Part shown: positions 1-8,734 of the stretch, piece by piece | Numbering within the stretch: the first letter of the stretch is position 1 | Layout: every line of letters starts with the position of its first letter | Assembly (NCBI GenBank): GCA_903854725.1 | Contig: CAINWZ010000094.1 | Span: forward strand, 21,525-85,524 | Direction: 5' to 3' | DNA: 64,000 bases | From: an uncultured Bacteroidota bacterium | Lineage (GTDB): Bacteria > Bacteroidota > Bacteroidia > Chitinophagales > Chitinophagaceae | Notes under the pieces: model-generated | Told to the model about the DNA's origin: nothing | Database searches by the model: none | Seen by the model: the letters and a program-made list of their open reading frames with translations, nothing else | Program-made: the position numbers and the translations under genes

Positions 1-1
1 T

Positions 2-976
2 GCCTTAAGAGAAGCCATCAGGGAAGCCATGAGCGAGGAGATGAGAAGAGACGAAAGGGTCTTATTAATGGGAGAGGAAGTAGCTGAGTACAATGGCGCA
101 TATAAAGTGAGTCAGGGTATGTTAGCCGAATTTGGGGCTAAACGTGTTATTGATACGCCTATTTCAGAATTAGGCTTTACTGCGGTGGCAGTAGGAGCTG
201 CTCAAAATGGGTTGCGTCCTATAGTTGAATTTATGACATGGAATTTTGCGGTATTGCCTTTGGATCAAATATTAAATACGGCAAGTAAGATGCTAGCAAT
301 GAGCGGTGGTCAAATTGGTTGTCCTATTGTCATGAGAGGGCCTAATGGAAGTGCTGGTCAATTAGGAGCACAACACTCAACAGCTTTTGAAAGTTATTTA
401 GCGAACATACCTGGTATTAAAGTAGTATCTGTGTCTAATGGATATGACGCAAAGGGATTATTAAAGCAAGCCATTAGGTATGAAGAAGATCCTATTATGT
501 TTTTAGAGAGTGAAGTGATGTATGGCGATAAATGTGACGTACCTGATGAAGAATATTATATTCCACTTGGAGTGGCGGACGTTAAGAAAGTAGGTAGGGA
601 TATAACCATTGTTTCTTATAGTAAAATGATGAAAGTGGCATTAGGTGCTGCGGAAGAACTTGAAAAAGAAGGTATCAGTGCGGAAGTGATTGATCTTAGA
701 ACGATTCGTCCTTTAGATTGGATGACTGTTTTAGAAAGCGTTAAAAAAACCAATAGATTAGTCATTGTTGAAGAGCAATGGCCATTCGCTTCTGTTTCTT
801 CTGAATTAAGTTATCGTATTCAAAAAGAAGGCTTTGATTATTTAGATGCGCCTATAAGAAGAATTACGAGTGCAGATGCCCCAATGCATTATGCGCCTAA
901 CTTAACAGCTTTAGCTATACCAGACATTTCTAGAACGGTTAAATTGGTTAAAGAAGTAGTACAGCAGTACAAGTAG
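2..976 (+). CDS. pdhB: Pyruvate dehydrogenase E1 component, beta subunit (5' end outside window)
   Basis: Beta subunit of the thiamine-diphosphate E1 enzyme that decarboxylates pyruvate and passes the acetyl group to lipoylated E2. The frame is open to the left edge: codons before the first ATG read ALREAIREAMSEEMRRDE, which matches the usual PdhB N-terminus, so the ATG at 29 is internal and only the first few codons are missing. Visible family blocks are GEEVAEYNGAYKVSQG, DTPISELGFTAVAVGAA and the FLESEVMYG region, followed by a transketolase C-terminal domain (VEEQWPFASVSSELS). The roughly 320 residues seen fit the family. The lipoate made by lipA at 14.4 kb would serve the same complex. 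The main alternative, a branched-chain 2-oxoacid E1 beta, is less likely given the close match to PdhB blocks. Confidence 0.93.
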   Translation, partial: ALREAIREAMSEEMRRDERVLLMGEEVAEYNGAYKVSQGMLAEFGAKRVIDTPISELGFTAVAVGAAQNGLRPIVEFMTWNFAVLPLDQILNTASKMLAMSGGQIGCPIVMRGPNGSAGQLGAQHSTAFESYLANIPGIKVVSVSNGYDAKGLLKQAIRYEEDPIMFLESEVMYGDKCDVPDEEYYIPLGVADVKKVGRDITIVSYSKMMKVALGAAEELEKEGISAEVIDLRTIRPLDWMTVLESVKKTNRLVIVEEQWPFASVSSELSYRIQKEGFDYLDAPIRRITSADAPMHYAPNLTALAIPDISRTVKLVKEVVQQYK

Positions 977-1040
977 ATGCTCGGTAATCCTTTATAATAG
1001 CCATTCACATTAAATATTAGCTAATTCTACAACTTTTTAC

Positions 1041-1066
1041 AAATATCCCCTTACAAAGGGATATTT
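1041..1066 (+). terminator. Rho-independent terminator of pdhB
   Basis: Perfect 9-bp inverted repeat AAATATCCC / GGGATATTT with an 8-base loop, 64 bases after the pdhB stop. The right arm runs into a T stretch. The right arm also overlaps a TATTTTTG promoter box for lepB. Confidence 0.6.
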
Positions 1067-1069
1067 TTG
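1062..1069 (+). promoter_or_regulatory. Putative -7 box of lepB
   Basis: TATTTTTG matches the Bacteroidota TAnnTTTG -7 consensus and ends 22 bases before the lepB ATG, a distance repeated at many genes in this window. No convincing TTTG is seen 19 bases upstream. Confidence 0.45.
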
Positions 1070-1091
1070 TTATCACAATAATTTATTATTT

Positions 1092-2603
1092 ATGGGTATC
1101 GCATTTTTAATTATTTTTTGGCTGGGTTGGCATATTGGTATGTATAGTATGTTACTCAAAGCAGGTGTAGCAAAAAGCAAGGCCATTATTCCTATTTATA
1201 ATACTTGGGAAGTGGTTAGATTATGTGGTATCCCCAAAATTTGGTTTTGGTTACAATTGATTCCCATTCTAGGGCAATTTATTAGCTTATGGATTTCGAT
1301 CATTTTTGTAATGCACTTCAAAAAAGTGAATGTAATTCAACATACTTTAACTGTCTTCGTTCCTTTTATTTATTTGCCCTATATAGGGTTTTCTGCAAAT
1401 GAAAAATGGCATGGAGCACAAGCTTTAGTGCATTATCATAAACCTGCAAGTAGGGAATGGATTGATGCTGCTGTTTTTGCAGTAGTGGCGGCAACTTTAA
1501 TTAGAACTTTCTTATTTGAAGCATATGTTATTCCAACAGAGAGTATGGAGAAAACTTTATTGGTCAATGATTTCTTATTTGTAGATAAAGTAACCTATGG
1601 TGCCAGAGTTCCTCAGACGCCAATTTCTTTTCCTTTTGTACATAATACTTTACCAGGTGCGCCTACTACACCTTCTTATGTAAAGTGGGTTCAACTAGAT
1701 TATAATAGACTTCCAAAAGTAAGAGACATCAACAGAAATGACGTAGTGGTATTTAATTTCCCCGCTGGAGATACAATTATTAATTTACCAGAATTTGGAA
1801 GTAAATATCCTTATTACGATGTTTTAAGAACGCCTGAATATAATAATAACAGAGAAAAGCTTCAAGCAGATTATCCTATAATAGTACATCCTATAGATAA
1901 AACAGATAATTATATTAAAAGATGTGTGGGTATTCCTGGTGATTTGATTCAAGTGAAAGAAAGTCAACTGTGGGTGAATGGTCAACCGGCCTATGTTGCA
2001 GCTGCCGCCCAAACGGAATATGTAGTCATAACAGATGGCACACCCATTCCGGAAAGTTTTATTGAAGATACTATTGGCATCAATACCACAGAAGCAACTA
2101 GTGATTTTAAAATAATGGAAGGCAAGCCTAATACCTATGTAATTAATATGACCGCAGGGGCGGCGGCAAGTTTACGTAAACTTCCACAAGTAAAAGAAGT
2201 TAGTTTTTATGTAGATAATTTTATTGGCAATACATTTCCAAATGATGTGTTACACGCACCCTGGTCGGTAGATAATTTTGGAGCGCTTCGTATTCCTAAA
2301 AAAGGAGATATTATTTCTTTGAATGATTCTACCATTGAGATGTACCGTAGACTTATTACCAATTATGAGCACAACAGTTTAGAAAAACAAAATGGCAAGT
2401 ATATTCTCAATGGGGTAGCTGCATCTACTTATACTGTTAAGTTAAATTATTATTGGATGATGGGAGATAATCGTCATCGTAGTCAAGATAGTAGATACTG
2501 GGGCTTTGTTCCAGAAACACATATTGTAGGAAGAGCAGCTTTAATATGGTTTAGTTATAGTAAAGCTATTAGATGGAATCGTATATTTAATCTAATTAAA
2601 TAA
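1092..2603 (+). CDS. lepB: Signal peptidase I
   Basis: Membrane-bound serine protease that removes signal peptides from exported proteins at the outer face of the inner membrane. The first 100 or so residues form several hydrophobic segments (a DUF5684-like N-terminal membrane domain common in Bacteroidota LepB), followed by another anchor at about 125-145. The catalytic Ser is in PTESMEKTL (about residue 151) and the general-base Lys in NYIKRCVGIPGD (about 276). The C-terminal box GDNRHRSQDSRYWG is intact. At 503 residues it is longer than E. coli LepB, because of the N-terminal domain and an insertion between the Lys box and GDNRHRS box. It has its own promoter box, and cdd follows after 5 bases, suggesting co-transcription. 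Confidence 0.95.
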   Translation: MGIAFLIIFWLGWHIGMYSMLLKAGVAKSKAIIPIYNTWEVVRLCGIPKIWFWLQLIPILGQFISLWISIIFVMHFKKVNVIQHTLTVFVPFIYLPYIGFSANEKWHGAQALVHYHKPASREWIDAAVFAVVAATLIRTFLFEAYVIPTESMEKTLLVNDFLFVDKVTYGARVPQTPISFPFVHNTLPGAPTTPSYVKWVQLDYNRLPKVRDINRNDVVVFNFPAGDTIINLPEFGSKYPYYDVLRTPEYNNNREKLQADYPIIVHPIDKTDNYIKRCVGIPGDLIQVKESQLWVNGQPAYVAAAAQTEYVVITDGTPIPESFIEDTIGINTTEATSDFKIMEGKPNTYVINMTAGAAASLRKLPQVKEVSFYVDNFIGNTFPNDVLHAPWSVDNFGALRIPKKGDIISLNDSTIEMYRRLITNYEHNSLEKQNGKYILNGVAASTYTVKLNYYWMMGDNRHRSQDSRYWGFVPETHIVGRAALIWFSYSKAIRWNRIFNLIK

Positions 2604-2608
2604 AATGC

Positions 2609-3091
2609 ATGCATCATAAATTTGAATTCGAATATGATTTGTTAGACGATTCAAATCAACTTTCCGTTGTCGATCAAGAATTATTGCAAGCTGCTATAAA
2701 AGCAACCGAAACAGCTTACGCCCCTTATTCTAATTTCAAGGTTGGAGCGGCGGCAAGATTATCCTCCAATGCTATTATTATTGGGTCTAATCAGGAAAGC
2801 ACTAGTTTTCCAGTGGGTATTTGTGCCGAACGAGCCTTATTAAACAGTGTGGGAAGCCAATTTCCCCTCGAAAAAATACAAACCATTGCCATTAGTTATG
2901 AACCGCTAGGGAAGCCCTCTATTGAGCCTATATCGCCATGTGGGATGTGTAGGCAATCATTATTGGACTATGAAAACAGGTTTAAGGCTCCTATTAAGAT
3001 TATTATGGCGGGCAAATCGGGTAAAGTGATGGTGGTGCAGTCTGCAATGAACCTATTGCCCTTTGGCTTTGATGGATCTATTTTATTATAG
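2609..3091 (+). CDS. cdd: Cytidine deaminase
   Basis: Deaminates cytidine and deoxycytidine to uridine forms in pyrimidine salvage. The zinc site is complete: CAE at residues 72-74 gives one Cys ligand and the proton-shuttling Glu, and PCGMC supplies Cys111 and Cys114. Length (160 residues) fits the small homotetrameric class. An ATG four bases upstream (2605) runs into a stop after four codons, so the ATG at 2609 is the usable start. It follows lepB by 5 bases and probably shares its mRNA. It converges on ogt with only 10 bases between stops. Confidence 0.93.
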   Translation: MHHKFEFEYDLLDDSNQLSVVDQELLQAAIKATETAYAPYSNFKVGAAARLSSNAIIIGSNQESTSFPVGICAERALLNSVGSQFPLEKIQTIAISYEPLGKPSIEPISPCGMCRQSLLDYENRFKAPIKIIMAGKSGKVMVVQSAMNLLPFGFDGSILL

Positions 3092-3110
3092 TGGGTATGC
3101 TTTAAAATAG
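3078..3110. terminator. Possible weak bidirectional terminator between cdd and ogt
   Basis: Perfect 8-bp inverted repeat CTATTTTA / TAAAATAG with a 17-base loop spans both convergent stop codons. The stem is almost all A-T, so it would be weak. Confidence 0.25.
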
Positions 3111-3602
3111 GGTTTGTACACCCAGGGCTAATCTAAATTCGTGTTGCAAGAGCCATTTTTTTCTGGCTTTCCCCCAGGCATAACCTACCAAAGACCTATC
3201 TGCTCCAACAATTCTATGACAGGGTACTATAATGGCTATCTTATTTTTGCCATTTGCGGCAGCGGCTGCTCTAACTGCAGTAGGATCGCCCATTTTTTTG
3301 GCTAGTTCGCCATAACTCAGGTTTTTTCCAAAAGGCACTTCGTATAATTCTTTCCAAACTCTTTGCTGAAATTCTGTTCCCTCCTGATTAATGGGCACTG
3401 TAAAACTTCTTCTTTTACCCGCAAAATATTCTAAGAGTTCGTCTATGCATTGCTGAATTACTGCTGGAGAATTTTCGGTAATATTTATTTGTGCGACAGC
3501 GGCATCTTCCACAAAAACAAGTTCCTCAATACAATATTCAGAAGCGACCATTTTAATGACACCAATAGGGCTATGATAAATTTGAGTGTATTTAGTTTCC
3601 AT
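3102..3602 (-). CDS. ogt: Methylated-DNA--protein-cysteine S-methyltransferase
   Basis: Suicide repair protein that transfers alkyl groups from O6-alkylguanine in DNA to its own cysteine. The acceptor motif IVPCHRIVG places the active Cys at about residue 128, and the winged-helix block SYGELAKKMGDPTAVRAA precedes it. At 166 residues it is a stand-alone Ogt-type protein with no Ada regulatory domain. Its ATG overlaps the stop of the upstream csaA-like gene by one base (TAATG), so the two are probably translationally coupled. Confidence 0.93.
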   Translation of the reverse strand: METKYTQIYHSPIGVIKMVASEYCIEELVFVEDAAVAQINITENSPAVIQQCIDELLEYFAGKRRSFTVPINQEGTEFQQRVWKELYEVPFGKNLSYGELAKKMGDPTAVRAAAAANGKNKIAIIVPCHRIVGADRSLVGYAWGKARKKWLLQHEFRLALGVQTLF

Positions 3603-3931
3603 TAACCAATAGGTTGACCATTATTCACGGGTTGTGAGGGATGTAATAATACGACTTCGTGATTGGAATCGTAAACGCCTAACACTAAGCACTCGCTCAT
3701 GAAATCGGCTATTTGTTTGGGAGGAAAATTAACAACGGCAATTACTTGTTTGCCGATTAATGATTCCATAGAATAGTGATGCGTAATTTGAGCTGAAGAT
3801 TTTTTAATTCCTAAGCTTCCAAAATCAATACTCAATTGATAAGCTGGTTTTTTGGCTTTTGGAAAAGCTTGTGCCGACAAAATAGTGCCACAACGAATAT
3901 CCACTTTTGTAAAATCATCCCATTGAATCAT
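3602..3931 (-). CDS. tRNA-binding (EMAP/CsaA-type) domain protein
   Basis: A 109-residue single OB-fold protein of the CsaA family, related to the tRNA-binding domain of MetRS and PheRS beta. Family marks include DFTKVDIRCGTILSA near the N-terminus, the KKSSAQI stretch and IAVVNFPPKQIADFMSECLVLG. CsaA of Bacillus has been described as an export-related chaperone; whether this protein acts on secretion, tRNA or both cannot be told from sequence. It overlaps ogt by one base. A box TACTTTTA lies 18 bases before its ATG inside the short gap to the upstream gene, close to the local promoter pattern but imperfect. Confidence 0.85.
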   Translation of the reverse strand: MIQWDDFTKVDIRCGTILSAQAFPKAKKPAYQLSIDFGSLGIKKSSAQITHHYSMESLIGKQVIAVVNFPPKQIADFMSECLVLGVYDSNHEVVLLHPSQPVNNGQPIG

Positions 3932-3963
3932 AGTTGTTCATTTACAACGTAAAAGTACAACGC

Positions 3964-4833
3964 TTAGTCCAATAATTGAGCTAAATCTGTAAGGTCCTTT
4001 TGTTTGTATTGTAAGGTGGGACTCTGGAAACATTTAGCAAATTCTAATAAATGTTTTTTTATAATTTTAACATTAGATAAAGGCTTGTAATAACTATTCT
4101 TCGGTTCGATATTAGATCTGATCATATATTGATCTAAATCTTTTTGAGAAAAGGCATTACCGGTGGTGCCTTCTACATAAAATTGAATAAACTCTTGTGG
4201 GTTAGATACAATTTCTTCGGGATCCCAATCGGAAGCGTAAAAAGCAATGATACATTGCTTAGGGATGTTGATGAACTGCGCTTGAATTTCTAATTGCTGA
4301 CACAATTCTGCATATAGTAATGTATTGGCTATAGCATTTCCTTTTTTTGATTGCAGCGGAGCTGAAATCAAAAACTCTTCTGGTTTTTCATGATTAACTT
4401 CGACGCCTTTAATTTGGTAATAATTAAATAGAATATTCCTAATAACATTCGCTTGTTCTAAGGGGGTTAAATAGTTATTAAGTTCAAGCCAAATATTGCG
4501 TCTCATTTTTTCCATTTGATGACGTAAATTATCAATCGCCATTTCAGGGTATTGGAATTTAGTCACTAATAATGCACCTTCGAATAATGAAGGGTCGGGT
4601 TTTGACTTCCAGGCTAAAAAGGCTTCTTTCAAATCTTGCAAACGCAATTTGTAAATCATAATTTCTATGCGTTCCAAAGTAGCTTCGTCCAAGGTATTTT
4701 CCCAAAGATGTTCTAGGTCAGGGATGATAGGGGTGCCATAGTTTAATAACCTATCTGCAATGGTATTAAATACTTCTTCATCTGGGTCGTCTATTAGCTT
4801 AAATAAGGCACTAATTTCGGCTTCTTTTTGCAT
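3964..4833 (-). CDS. SirB1/transglutaminase-like superfamily protein
   Basis: Cytosolic protein of about 290 residues with a helical, HEAT-like N-terminal part (FKLIDDPDEEVFNTIADRLL) and a middle block SAPLQSKKGNAIANTLLYAELCQQL that resembles the KGNPISLG region of SirB1-type transglutaminase-like proteins. I see no secure Cys-His-Asp triad, so enzymatic activity is doubtful, as in many SirB1 relatives. Function is unknown. The ORF track starts at a TTG (4857); I prefer the ATG eight codons downstream (4833) because TTG starts in this window are often artefacts. It is followed after 32 bases by the csaA-like gene and ogt on the same strand. Confidence 0.7.
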   Translation of the reverse strand: MQKEAEISALFKLIDDPDEEVFNTIADRLLNYGTPIIPDLEHLWENTLDEATLERIEIMIYKLRLQDLKEAFLAWKSKPDPSLFEGALLVTKFQYPEMAIDNLRHQMEKMRRNIWLELNNYLTPLEQANVIRNILFNYYQIKGVEVNHEKPEEFLISAPLQSKKGNAIANTLLYAELCQQLEIQAQFINIPKQCIIAFYASDWDPEEIVSNPQEFIQFYVEGTTGNAFSQKDLDQYMIRSNIEPKNSYYKPLSNVKIIKKHLLEFAKCFQSPTLQYKQKDLTDLAQLLD

Positions 4834-5061
4834 AGGTAAACTAATGTGTTGTTTCAATTATTATTCAAATCAACGCAAAATATTGATATATATCATTTTT
4901 ACTTATCCCATCTATGTGGATATATTTAACAATTGTTTACATAATAAATAGAATTATTAAACGTTCGGGTAAATAATAGTCATTAAAGCCTAGTCTTAAT
5001 GCAATTTGTCTTTTCTTTGTATATTATATCAAATCACTATTGTATACCATAAAGATTTACT

Positions 5062-6153
5062 ATGTCAAACATTAATGTAAGCACTCCTAAATTTCCTGTA
5101 ATGGCTAATTCATTACATGCAGAATTAAAAAGAAGAGTAAATCTTTATTTAGAAGAACATGCTATAAAATCAACAGGGAATTTTAAACTATTTTCTAAAG
5201 CGATTATTTTAATGAGCTTATTTATTGTCACCTATATCCATTTAATATTTTTTACGCCTCCTGTATTTTTTGCAATTTTAGAATGTGTTTTATTTGGGGG
5301 GTTGATAGCAGCAATTGGATTTAATGTAATGCACGACGGTAGTCATGGTAGTTTTAGTAAATACGCTTGGTTAAATAAATTAGCTTCTTCTTCAATTAGT
5401 GTTTTAGGAGCCAGTCGTTTTATGTGGGCTATGAAGCATGTGACTTTGCACCATACTTTTACAAATATTGATGGGGTTGATGATGACATTGAAGTGGGAG
5501 TATTAATGAGAATGGCACCTACGCAAAAACATTATTTATTACACCGTTTTCAGCATATTTATTTTTGGGTTTTATATATGTTATTGTATATTTTTTGGAT
5601 ATTCTTTGCAGATTATAAAAAGTATTTTTCCAAAAAAATTGGTTCGGTAGAAATCAAAGAAATGACATTTGCCGATCATTTCGAATTTTGGGCAGTTAAA
5701 GTATATCATGCATTTGTATTTGTGGTATTACCTATTTATATGTTAGGCTGGGTGAGTTGGTTAGTGGGTTTCCTAGTAGTAGGTTGCTTTGCGGGTTTCA
5801 TTTTGAGTATTGTTTTCCAATTAGCGCATACAGTGACAGAAACTGAATTTCCTATTGCTATTCAGCCAGAGAATAAAATGCCTGACGAATTTGCTGCACA
5901 CCAAATTCAAACAACAGCCAATTTCGCTACTAAAAGCAAATTAGTAAGCTGGTTGGTAGGAGGGCTTAATTTTCAAATTGAACATCACTTATTCCCGAAA
6001 ATCTCACATGTTCATTATCCAGCTATTTCAAAAATAGTTAAAAAGACTTGTGCCGATTTCAAGTTAAAGTATATTGAATATCCAACTGTATTAAGTGCCA
6101 TTAAAGCGCATGTTCAATATCTTAAGTTAATGAGTAAGCCTTTGATGCAATAG
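5062..6153 (+). CDS. Membrane fatty acid desaturase (acyl-lipid/acyl-CoA type)
   Basis: Di-iron integral membrane enzyme that introduces a double bond into fatty acyl chains. All three histidine boxes are present: HDGSH at residues 91-95, HVTLHH at 126-131, and QIEHH ending at 309. Hydrophobic segments lie at about 46-66, 70-90, 165-185 and 215-255. The QIEHH form of the last box, with Gln at its first position, is typical of front-end or linoleoyl-CoA-like desaturases, but no cytochrome b5 domain is fused, so a separate electron donor is needed. Regiospecificity cannot be read from sequence. It is monocistronic, ending at a strong bidirectional terminator shared with topA. A TTTCTTTG box at 5012-5019 is a weak promoter candidate. 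Confidence 0.9.
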   Translation: MSNINVSTPKFPVMANSLHAELKRRVNLYLEEHAIKSTGNFKLFSKAIILMSLFIVTYIHLIFFTPPVFFAILECVLFGGLIAAIGFNVMHDGSHGSFSKYAWLNKLASSSISVLGASRFMWAMKHVTLHHTFTNIDGVDDDIEVGVLMRMAPTQKHYLLHRFQHIYFWVLYMLLYIFWIFFADYKKYFSKKIGSVEIKEMTFADHFEFWAVKVYHAFVFVVLPIYMLGWVSWLVGFLVVGCFAGFILSIVFQLAHTVTETEFPIAIQPENKMPDEFAAHQIQTTANFATKSKLVSWLVGGLNFQIEHHLFPKISHVHYPAISKIVKKTCADFKLKYIEYPTVLSAIKAHVQYLKLMSKPLMQ

Positions 6154-6190
6154 GCTTATAAACGTATTTAAATTCCCTTTAAGAGATATA

Positions 6191-6222
6191 AAAAAAGGCC
6201 CCGATTATTCGAGGCCTTTTTT
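6191..6222. terminator. Bidirectional terminator between desaturase and topA
   Basis: Inverted repeat AAAAAAGGCCCCG / CGAGGCCTTTTTT with an ATTATT loop and one internal mismatch. A and T tracts on both sides make it work in both directions for the convergent genes. Confidence 0.9.
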
Positions 6223-6238
6223 ATTGATAAACTTTTTA

Positions 6239-8596
6239 TTAGGATGCTTTTTTCTTCCTAGCCATTTTACGTGGAGGGTTTGCCTTCAATTCTGCAATAG
6301 TTGCATTCACTTCTTCTATCGTCAAGGTTTCCACCTTTTCTTGTTGCTCTTTGCTTAATTTGAAATTGCGTAATCCTTGTTTTATATAAGGTCCGTAAGG
6401 CCCTCTTAATAATTGGATCTTCTCTTTTTCAAACACTTTAATGGTTCTCTCGTCTTTTGCTTTACGCTTTTCTGCAATCATAGGAGTTAATTCCTCCAAG
6501 GTTACTGTATAAGGGTCCATTTCTTTGTTTAAAGAATAAAACTTCTTAGCATGCGCTGCATAAGGGCCAAAACGACCAATATTTACCGAAACATCTTCTT
6601 CTTCAAACTGACCTAACATACGAGGTAGTTTAAAGAGTTCCATGGCTTCTTCAAAACTGATAGTCTCAATACTTTGAGAGGCTTTCAATTTTGCAAATCT
6701 TGGTTTCTCTTCTTCATCTTGGTGTCCAATTTGAACCATTGGTCCATATCTACCCATACGTGCAATTACTTTTTTACCAGAAACTGCGTCAAAACCTAAT
6801 TCTCTTTCGCCTTTTGCTCTTTCAGCTGTTTCTAAAGTGTGTTCTATAGTAGTATGGAAAGGTTCGTAGAAAGCAGTTAACATATCACTCCATAATAACT
6901 TTCCTGCGGCAATTTCATCAAACTCCCCTTCAATTTTAGCCGTAAAGTTAAAATCCATCACTTTAGAAAAATGGAGCTTTAGAAAATCAGTTACCACTAA
7001 GCCTAAATCGGTAGGGGATAACTTATTTTTTTCAGCACCCGTTATTTCAGAAGCTTCTGCTTGCTTAATTTCATCTTTATTAGTAAGCGTCAAAATTTGG
7101 TAGATCCTTTTAATACCTTCTTTTTCTCTCTTCTCTACATAGTTACGTTTCATGATGGTAGAGATGGTTGGGGCATAGGTAGAAGGGCGACCAATACCTA
7201 ATTCCTCTAATTTTTTTACCAAAGAAGCCTCTGTGAATCTTGCAGTTGGTCGACTAAAACGTTCTAGTCCTGTCATTTCTAAAAAGTCAAGTACCTGACC
7301 TTTTGCTAAAGGAGGCAATAAACTTTCTTCTCCTTCTGCGTTCACATCTTCTTCGTCCTCTTCATCATTACTTTCTAAATATACTTTTAAGAAACCATCA
7401 AACTTCATCACTTCACCACTTGCTGTTAAAGTTTCTTTATTCGTAGATATTTCAATTTTTGCAGTTGTTTTTTCAAATTGCGCATCACTCATTTGAGAAG
7501 CAATGGTTCTTTTCCAAATCAATTCATATAATCTATTCAAATCTGCATCGTCTACTTTGCTTTCATTCATGTACGAAGGACGAATGGCCTCATGCGCTTC
7601 TTGCGCATTTTCGTTTTTATTTTTGAATTTACGTGGTTGATAATATTTGTCACCAAAGCTTGAATTAATTTCTGCTTTAATGGCATCCACTGCTGTTTCG
7701 CTTAAGCTAATACTATCTGTTCTCATGTAAGTGATCTTACCACTTTCATATAATTTTTGAGCTAGTAACATTGTTTTACTAACACTATAGCCTAATTTTC
7801 TAGAAGCTTCTTGTTGTAGGGTAGATGTTGTGAAAGGCGCTGAGGGCGTACGTTTTCCGTCTTTTACTGCAATATCTTTTACCGTATATTTTGCTCCTTT
7901 ACATTGTTCTAAAAACTTTTCTGCCGAAGAAGCAGTGGTCATTTTTTGCGGACCTTCCGCTTTAAACTTAACTTTCTTTTTATTAATATCTGGTGCTGTA
8001 AATAAAGCAGATATTTTAAAAACGCTTTCAGGTAAAAATTGATTAATCTCTCTTTCTCTTTCTGCAATTAATCTTACTGCAACACTTTGCACACGACCTG
8101 CACTTAAACTTCTTTGCATGCCAATTTTGCGCCACAATACTGGGCTCAATTCAAATCCAACAATGCGATCTAATATTCTTCTTGCTTGTTGTGCATCTAC
8201 TAAATCCATGTTTATAAAACGTGGATTGGCTACTGCTTTTTTAATAGCCGGTGCTGTAATTTCATGGAATACTATACGCTTCGTTTTTTTAGGATCTAAG
8301 CCTAATACTTCCGCTAAATGCCAACTAATACTTTCTCCTTCACGGTCCTCATCCGATGCAAGCCATACTTCTTTTGCTTTTTTGGACATGGACTTTAATT
8401 CTTTCACCACTTTTTCTTTTTCACTTGGAACAGTATATCGAGGGGCGAATTTGTTTTTTAAATCAATGCCCATGTCTACTTTTTCTAAGTCACGAATGTG
8501 ACCATAGCAGCTTCTTACTTCAAATTCATCCCCTAAAATCTTCTCTATCGTCTTGGCCTTTGCAGGCGACTCCACAATTAATAAGTTTTTTGACAT
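6239..8596 (-). CDS. topA: DNA topoisomerase I (type IA)
   Basis: Relaxes negative supercoils by cutting one strand through a 5'-phosphotyrosine link. The N-terminal Toprim domain carries the metal-binding DEDREGE motif (82-88). The catalytic Tyr is in SGKITYMRTDS (about residue 290). The core continues through GIGRPSTYAPTIS. Instead of zinc-ribbon cysteines, the C-terminus (from about 600) carries repeated Topo-C-type modules with RMGRYGPMVQIG, NIGRFGPYAAH and LRGPYGPYIKQG, and ends in a basic KKKKAS-like tail. Length 785 fits. The start is backed by MSKNLLIVESPAKAKTIEKIL and by a purine-rich GGAAGG six bases before the ATG, unusual for this window. Shadow ORFs on the other strand are not genes. 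Confidence 0.97.
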   Translation of the reverse strand: MSKNLLIVESPAKAKTIEKILGDEFEVRSCYGHIRDLEKVDMGIDLKNKFAPRYTVPSEKEKVVKELKSMSKKAKEVWLASDEDREGESISWHLAEVLGLDPKKTKRIVFHEITAPAIKKAVANPRFINMDLVDAQQARRILDRIVGFELSPVLWRKIGMQRSLSAGRVQSVAVRLIAEREREINQFLPESVFKISALFTAPDINKKKVKFKAEGPQKMTTASSAEKFLEQCKGAKYTVKDIAVKDGKRTPSAPFTTSTLQQEASRKLGYSVSKTMLLAQKLYESGKITYMRTDSISLSETAVDAIKAEINSSFGDKYYQPRKFKNKNENAQEAHEAIRPSYMNESKVDDADLNRLYELIWKRTIASQMSDAQFEKTTAKIEISTNKETLTASGEVMKFDGFLKVYLESNDEEDEEDVNAEGEESLLPPLAKGQVLDFLEMTGLERFSRPTARFTEASLVKKLEELGIGRPSTYAPTISTIMKRNYVEKREKEGIKRIYQILTLTNKDEIKQAEASEITGAEKNKLSPTDLGLVVTDFLKLHFSKVMDFNFTAKIEGEFDEIAAGKLLWSDMLTAFYEPFHTTIEHTLETAERAKGERELGFDAVSGKKVIARMGRYGPMVQIGHQDEEEKPRFAKLKASQSIETISFEEAMELFKLPRMLGQFEEEDVSVNIGRFGPYAAHAKKFYSLNKEMDPYTVTLEELTPMIAEKRKAKDERTIKVFEKEKIQLLRGPYGPYIKQGLRNFKLSKEQQEKVETLTIEEVNATIAELKANPPRKMARKKKAS

Positions 8597-8661
8597 AGTT
8601 GCCTTCCGCTCCTACGGGTATTTTAGAAATTGAATATCAATTAATTATGAAAAAATAAAAC

Positions 8662-8679
8662 CACCTCTATTATAAGGTG
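8662..8679 (-). terminator. Possible terminator of the alpha/beta hydrolase gene
   Basis: Short hairpin CACCT / AGGTG with an 8-base loop, followed on the minus strand by GTTTTATTTTTT. It lies 56 bases after the hydrolase stop and ahead of topA. The stem is only five pairs, so the call is tentative. Confidence 0.4.
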
Positions 8680-8734
8680 CTCTTGTTTTCTCGCGATGCA
8701 ATATTAGAGCTTTCGCCTAAAAAATAAAAATTAG

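Noticed and set aside
4885-4937. Small palindromes GATATATATC and AACAATTGTT upstream of the desaturase gene
   Set aside because: Ten-base AT-rich palindromes are expected by chance here and are not repeated near other genes.
8118-8598. ORFs on the plus strand opposite topA (127 and 80 residues)
   Set aside because: They lie wholly or almost wholly inside topA in an antisense frame and show no family motif or promoter.
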